Below, one piece after another: positions 60,476 to 64,000 of a DNA stretch of 64,000 nt. Under the pieces are notes generated by a model. The model did no database searches, was not told where the DNA came from, and worked only from the letters and a program-made list of their open reading frames with translations. The position numbers and the translations under genes were made by a program. Each line of letters starts with the position of its first letter. Position 1 is the first letter of the stretch. The DNA lies in the NCBI GenBank assembly GCA_900315345.1, contig OMYP01000002.1, positions 43,572 to 107,571 of the forward strand. Direction: 5' to 3'. This DNA is from an uncultured Selenomonadales bacterium. Its GTDB lineage: Bacteria; Bacillota; Negativicutes; Acidaminococcales; Acidaminococcaceae.

Positions 60476-62125
60476 TTAATCTTTCTTTTGGTAATACGCG
60501 TATTTTCCTCTGCCTGAAAGAACAATTTTGTTTTCTTTGACCAACTTCCTGAGAAGCCAGGTAGCATGATTTTCATTACAGCGGCATAAATCTATAACAT
60601 CTGAGCGGGTAATTTTATGATAGGTATCTATGTAAGAAATAATCATTTCTTGCTCCTGAATAGTGTCCCAGCCTTTTTGCCGGGTATATCCGGAAGAGTT
60701 ATTGATAGCAGCATAAATGTTTGAGCTCAACATATAACGCCTGGCCGGACCGTTTCCTACTCCTTCAACCAAGCCCTGCTCTAAAAGCCATTCGACAGTG
60801 TTTTTGGCTTCAACAGTACCTTTTTGGATACGGATAGCAAGATTCTCTAATGTTGCCCGCCGTTCCTGTTTCAGTACAGACAGAATTATCAAAACATCTA
60901 CCGGCAATTCTTTGTTTAACCGCTTTTGTTCTGAAACCAATATTTTGACGAACTCTTTATCAACTTCTGAGCTGTCTAAACATAATACTACCGAAATATC
61001 AGTAGACGATGAATAATCTGGAATGCCATGGCCGCTTCGAAGCATGGAAGCATATATCTTGTCAATTCCACGACCCGTTCTTTCTGCTAATCCGATTCTT
61101 TTCGCAGCTTCAACCAGTAAAATATTACGTGTAGTTGGGGCTACGGTTAGAATATTATTCACACTGACTCCTTCGGGGAAACCGCCCGGGCTTACGATCC
61201 TCATCTGTTGTTCTGTGAGCTGAATCTGTACTGCGCCCATGCGGAAGTAATCGCGATGTACCAGCGCATTTACAAAACCTTCGCGGAAAGCCTCCGGTTC
61301 GTAATTCCGGATTGGAACCCGGAAAAGCCCTATCATAATTTCCCGCTCGGATATGCGGGACTGAAACAGCATATCAACCTTTTCAAAGGTTTGAAGTAAA
61401 GAAAAATGCATGGCCGACGGATTTACAATAACCGCAGTCTTATCCAGGACCTGAAAGAGAACCTCGTGACTGGGAACAAATTCACGAATATATTTTTCAT
61501 TACCAACCATTAAGAGCCCAGCTATCGTAGGAAAATACTTACCATCAATTTCCTTTACAAATCCTAACGCCTTGTCAATTTCTAAATCAGATAATTCCAA
61601 CAAGGTTGTGTCACCATGATAAATTTCAATCATTTTGCGAAGCCGTTCGTGTTCTATTTTACTTAATGCTACATCGGCCTCGATATCCTTGATGATCTGG
61701 GCGGAAGGATCCAATGCCTGAATATAAGACAAACGCTGTAAAATTTCTGCTGGCTTCATGGGAATGGTTTCGGGCATACCATCTGTTTTTAAACGCCGAC
61801 GCATATATTTTCCATCTGTTGTCATCATCAGCTGATGCGAAATCGGAACTTCGATTACCAAAACATCCTTATGATCTATTTCTTCTAAATACATTTTTGT
61901 AAAAAGTGAAGGATTGGTGTGGTTTTGTATGTCTGCAACCATTTGTGGAATATTTTTATGCTGTACATTGACCCCGGTAACCGTACCATTATCTTCAATA
62001 CCCAAATAAAGCGTTCCACCCTCTGTGTTGGCCATACCAACCAAATCTTCAAACAGTCTTGACATTGGATAACATCTCACGTCGCTTTTAAACTCTATTT
62101 TTAAAGTTTCTTTGAGTTGCTCCAT
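60476..62125 (-). CDS. AlbA_2/divergent-ATPase transcriptional regulator (COG2865 type)
   Basis: A 549-aa protein: N-terminal AlbA_2 (Schlafen-like) domain (about 1-130: KIEFKSDVRCYPMSRLFEDLVGMANTEGGTLYLGIED), a middle helical region, a HATPase_c_4-like domain (about 270-380: REGFVNALVHRDYF, GGFPEGVSVNNIL, GRGIDKIY) and two C-terminal winged-helix segments. Such proteins are common in accessory islands and are often called ATP-dependent regulators; their biochemical role is unsettled. AGGAG lies 7-8 bases before the ATG. Its promoter region carries hexanucleotide repeats. Confidence 0.9.
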   Translation of the reverse strand: MEQLKETLKIEFKSDVRCYPMSRLFEDLVGMANTEGGTLYLGIEDNGTVTGVNVQHKNIPQMVADIQNHTNPSLFTKMYLEEIDHKDVLVIEVPISHQLMMTTDGKYMRRRLKTDGMPETIPMKPAEILQRLSYIQALDPSAQIIKDIEADVALSKIEHERLRKMIEIYHGDTTLLELSDLEIDKALGFVKEIDGKYFPTIAGLLMVGNEKYIREFVPSHEVLFQVLDKTAVIVNPSAMHFSLLQTFEKVDMLFQSRISEREIMIGLFRVPIRNYEPEAFREGFVNALVHRDYFRMGAVQIQLTEQQMRIVSPGGFPEGVSVNNILTVAPTTRNILLVEAAKRIGLAERTGRGIDKIYASMLRSGHGIPDYSSSTDISVVLCLDSSEVDKEFVKILVSEQKRLNKELPVDVLIILSVLKQERRATLENLAIRIQKGTVEAKNTVEWLLEQGLVEGVGNGPARRYMLSSNIYAAINNSSGYTRQKGWDTIQEQEMIISYIDTYHKITRSDVIDLCRCNENHATWLLRKLVKENKIVLSGRGKYAYYQKKD

Positions 62126-62146
62126 TATCGTACTCCTAAAAATTTA

Positions 62147-62197
62147 TTTTAATTGTAATTATAACTATAACTATAACTGTAATTCTAATTGAATTTT
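62147..62197. repeat. Hexanucleotide repeats upstream of the AlbA_2 gene
   Basis: Seven degenerate 6-bp units of pattern AAYTRT in phase (62150-62192), immediately upstream of the ATG region. A related four-unit array with a perfect AT palindrome lies at 62283-62315, so both flank the gene start and the integrase end. Confidence 0.6.
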
Positions 62198-62282
62198 ATC
62201 ATAGCTCTATGTAAATAGCAACAAGAAACATTGATATAGCTCATGGCAGTTATTCATTAATTTGTGATGCGCAGGTCATATC

Positions 62283-62315
62283 TTTTTTTAATTGTAATTT
62301 TAATTATAATTAAAA
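62283..62315. repeat. Second AT-rich hexanucleotide repeat array
   Basis: Units AATTGT, AATTTT, AATTAT, AATTAA in phase, including the palindrome TTTTAATTATAATTAAAA. It lies between the AlbA_2 gene and the integrase 3' end, near the expected border of the integrated element. Confidence 0.55.
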
Positions 62316-62375
62316 ACTCAAAATTCCTAAAACCATTGATACTACAAGGCATTTCGCCTGTCCAATGCTCGGTTT

Positions 62376-63701
62376 TCATGTATTTTCCCTTGTTTTTGCC
62401 CTTACGGCCCCGCCGACCACCTTGTCCAGCAGCCTTGCGGAAGTACGCTTCGCTTCCCTTGTAGCGTGAGCGTAGATTGACATCGTGGTATTGACATCGG
62501 AGTGTCCTAACAGCTCCTGCACATCGGTGGGCTTTGCCCCGCCCGACAGCAGGTTGCTCGTGTAGGTGTGCCGCAGCATATGGAAGTGGAAATCTTCAAG
62601 CCCTTCGACCTGTTTCCTTGCCTTCTGGCATACCTGACCGACCGCCCCGACGCTTTCAAACATCCCGTCCGGCCTGACGCAGACAAAGGATAATTCCTTG
62701 TACCCTTCAGGGACTTCCGCCGTCCTCGGCAGGCTGTAAACCTCGTAGTAGCTGCGGTCTTTTTCCTTCACTGCGGTATAGTAGTTCAGGTGGTAAAGCT
62801 CCCCGTACTGGAAACGGTTTTTGTGCTGCTCCGCCTTCGCCGCCCGCAGGATTTCCGCCAGCGTGTCGCAGAAGTCCACGGTGCGGACTTTGCTCCGCTT
62901 GGTCGTCCCTATCTCGGTCTTGTGCCTTGTGCCGTTGTACCGCATACTGCGGCGTACCGTCAGGTACTGCTCGTCCAGATTGATGTCCTGCCATGTCAGG
63001 CCGCAGACCTCGCCAATGCGAAGCCCCGTGTAGTAGGCGATCTGTACGGGCAGCAGCGCAGGGTTTTTCCTGTCTTTCAGATAGCCGGTCAGCTTCAGGT
63101 ATTGCCCGTGGGTAATGGTCGGTCGGGAAACCGCCTCGGCTTCCTCCCCGCAGAAGATGTCCGCTTCCTCTTTCCGTCCCCGCAGCCGTACATACTGCAT
63201 CGGGTTGAAGGTAATCAGCCGTTTCGGGAACACCGCAAAGCGGAACGCCCCTTGCAGCACCGCAGAGAACTGGAGCATATATCCCTTGCTCATCGGGGGA
63301 GAGGCCGTCCCGTCCGGGTTTGTGCCGCCGTAGCTCATAAAGTCAATGAACGCCTGCAAATGGTCGGCCGTTACGGTCTTTAGCTTTCGGCTGCCTATCG
63401 GGTATTTCTTGATTTTTTTGACCGCCGCCGTGTACGCCATGACCGTCCCGTTGCTCAGGCTGCTGGGCTTTAAGTCTTCCTCAATCCACAGATCCAGCAT
63501 TTCGCCTGCGGTAATGTTTTCCGCCTTGCCTACAAACCTTTTGGCTTCGTAATCTTCCATCGCCTTGCGGAGCAGGGCTTCCGTTTCGCTTTTGCTCTCC
63601 GTGCCCGCAAACTCTTTCTGTACCTGTCTGCCGCTTTCATCTTCGATATAAAAGCGGTAATACCACTTCTTGCCTTTTTTCCTTACAGAACCTTTTGCCA
63701 T
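62376..63701 (-). CDS. Tyrosine site-specific recombinase (integrase of an ICE-like element)
   Basis: A 441-aa tyrosine recombinase. N-terminal arm-binding-type domain (MAKGSVRKKGKKWYYRFYIE), core-binding domain (about 60-170), and catalytic domain with Arg in TGLRIGEVCGLTW, HxxR in HMLRHTYTSNLL, and Tyr in MSIYAHAT. It is more GC-rich than the AlbA_2 and YhcG genes beside it, and the gene to its right has similar composition, so an integrative element probably begins near 62320-62376 and extends past the right edge. No xis gene is evident between them. Confidence 0.93.
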   Translation of the reverse strand: MAKGSVRKKGKKWYYRFYIEDESGRQVQKEFAGTESKSETEALLRKAMEDYEAKRFVGKAENITAGEMLDLWIEEDLKPSSLSNGTVMAYTAAVKKIKKYPIGSRKLKTVTADHLQAFIDFMSYGGTNPDGTASPPMSKGYMLQFSAVLQGAFRFAVFPKRLITFNPMQYVRLRGRKEEADIFCGEEAEAVSRPTITHGQYLKLTGYLKDRKNPALLPVQIAYYTGLRIGEVCGLTWQDINLDEQYLTVRRSMRYNGTRHKTEIGTTKRSKVRTVDFCDTLAEILRAAKAEQHKNRFQYGELYHLNYYTAVKEKDRSYYEVYSLPRTAEVPEGYKELSFVCVRPDGMFESVGAVGQVCQKARKQVEGLEDFHFHMLRHTYTSNLLSGGAKPTDVQELLGHSDVNTTMSIYAHATREAKRTSARLLDKVVGGAVRAKTRENT

Positions 63702-63779
63702 AGATAAAAAATCTCCTTCCTATCCGTGGCAATCGGGACTGTGACATATGGTGTGCGTAAAATAAGTTGTGTCACTTAC

Positions 63780-63809
63780 GCCGGTTGGTTTCAACCGGCC
63801 TGTTTTTTT
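63780..63809 (+). terminator. Plus-strand hairpin with T-run
   Basis: Stem GCCGGTTG / CAACCGGC followed by CTGTTTTTTT on the plus strand. No plus-strand gene is seen in front of it, so it may end a small antisense transcript over the integrase leader or shield the element. Confidence 0.55.
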
Positions 63810-63810
63810 G

Positions 63811-64000
63811 TCAAGGTGCCACGGAATTTTCTTTTTCGGACAGCCGTGCTTCGGCTTCCGCCACTATCCCGAAGAGGTCGCCCATGGATACCTTTGTGCG
63901 TCCCTCATCGTAGATATGTAAAATCCCGTCAAGAAATCGCTTCATATCTTCGATAGGCTGTTCCATTTCCTTGCGGTATACCCGTTCGGTAATCGCTCCC
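63811..64000 (-). CDS. C-terminal end of an element-borne protein (runs off right edge)
   Basis: 62 codons of a frame continuing past the window, reading ITERVYRKEMEQPIEDMKRF, then helical acidic sequence ending SEKENSVAP. All alpha-helical, GC composition like the integrase. I do not recognise the family; relaxase or accessory mobilisation proteins are often in this place. It ends 109 bases before the integrase start, same strand. Confidence 0.6.
   Translation of the reverse strand, partial: GAITERVYRKEMEQPIEDMKRFLDGILHIYDEGRTKVSMGDLFGIVAEAEARLSEKENSVAP

Overview
The window looks like a chromosomal segment of a Firmicute, most likely a member of the Negativicutes (Acidaminococcaceae or Veillonellaceae type). 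This is inferred from moderate GC in the core genes, Gram-positive style Shine-Dalgarno sites, the yabE-like/rnmV/ksgA order, a bioY/acyl-CoA ligase/thiolase cluster like Bacillus yhfUTS, and the Fhs/FolD one-carbon pair. No rRNA or unique marker fixes the genus.

Regions 1-43 kb are mostly core genome. From the left: the start of murI, an SDR and an OmpR-type two-component system, divergent from a His-rich exported protein; a second exported protein; folD-fhs; a division/envelope operon (sigma54-activator-like regulator, trmB, ftsW, PASTA-type PBP); an NlpC/P60 hydrolase with a Pro-rich repeat stalk; a HlyD-like lipoprotein; tRNA-Gly; an auxin-efflux-type carrier divergent from a MocR-type regulator; a TrpXYZ-like ABC transporter; a Ca2+/Na+ exchanger; tRNA-Lys; the biotin-linked cluster bioY-thiolase-AMP ligase under a consensus promoter with BirA-like inverted repeats; a probable free-standing structured RNA; a DASS anion transporter; an exported carboxymuconolactone decarboxylase/cupin fusion; a NapH-like ferredoxin; MATE; nitroreductase; HAD; ksgA, rnmV and a G5/3D protein; an FMN reductase; an odd tRNA-Cys; and an orphan LivK-type binding protein.

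Region 43-51 kb is an AT-rich accessory island. It starts with a complete type I toxin-antitoxin locus (29-aa Hol_Tox-like membrane peptide plus antisense RNA with its own consensus promoter and terminator). Then comes a tightly packed three-gene operon (DUF6361-like protein, phospholipase-D-like nuclease, 1113-aa DEFQ-box helicase), the best candidate in the window for a poorly described anti-phage system. Small hypothetical genes, a truncated ADP-ribosylglycohydrolase, a HIRAN protein and a WYL regulator follow.

Region 53-58 kb returns to core genes (nitroreductase, tatD, metG, rsmI), with a 165-bp palindromic element before metG. Region 58.3-64 kb is a second accessory zone: gene debris, a DUF1016/YhcG nuclease, a small protein, an AlbA_2/ATP-binding regulator preceded by hexanucleotide repeats, then a GC-richer tyrosine integrase and the tail of another gene, probably the edge of an integrative element continuing to the right.

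Several enzymes carry unusual active sites: FolD without the cyclohydrolase Lys and Gln, a MocR protein with Arg in place of the PLP Lys, a thiolase without the second Cys, and a sigma54-activator-like AAA+ protein without GAFTGA.
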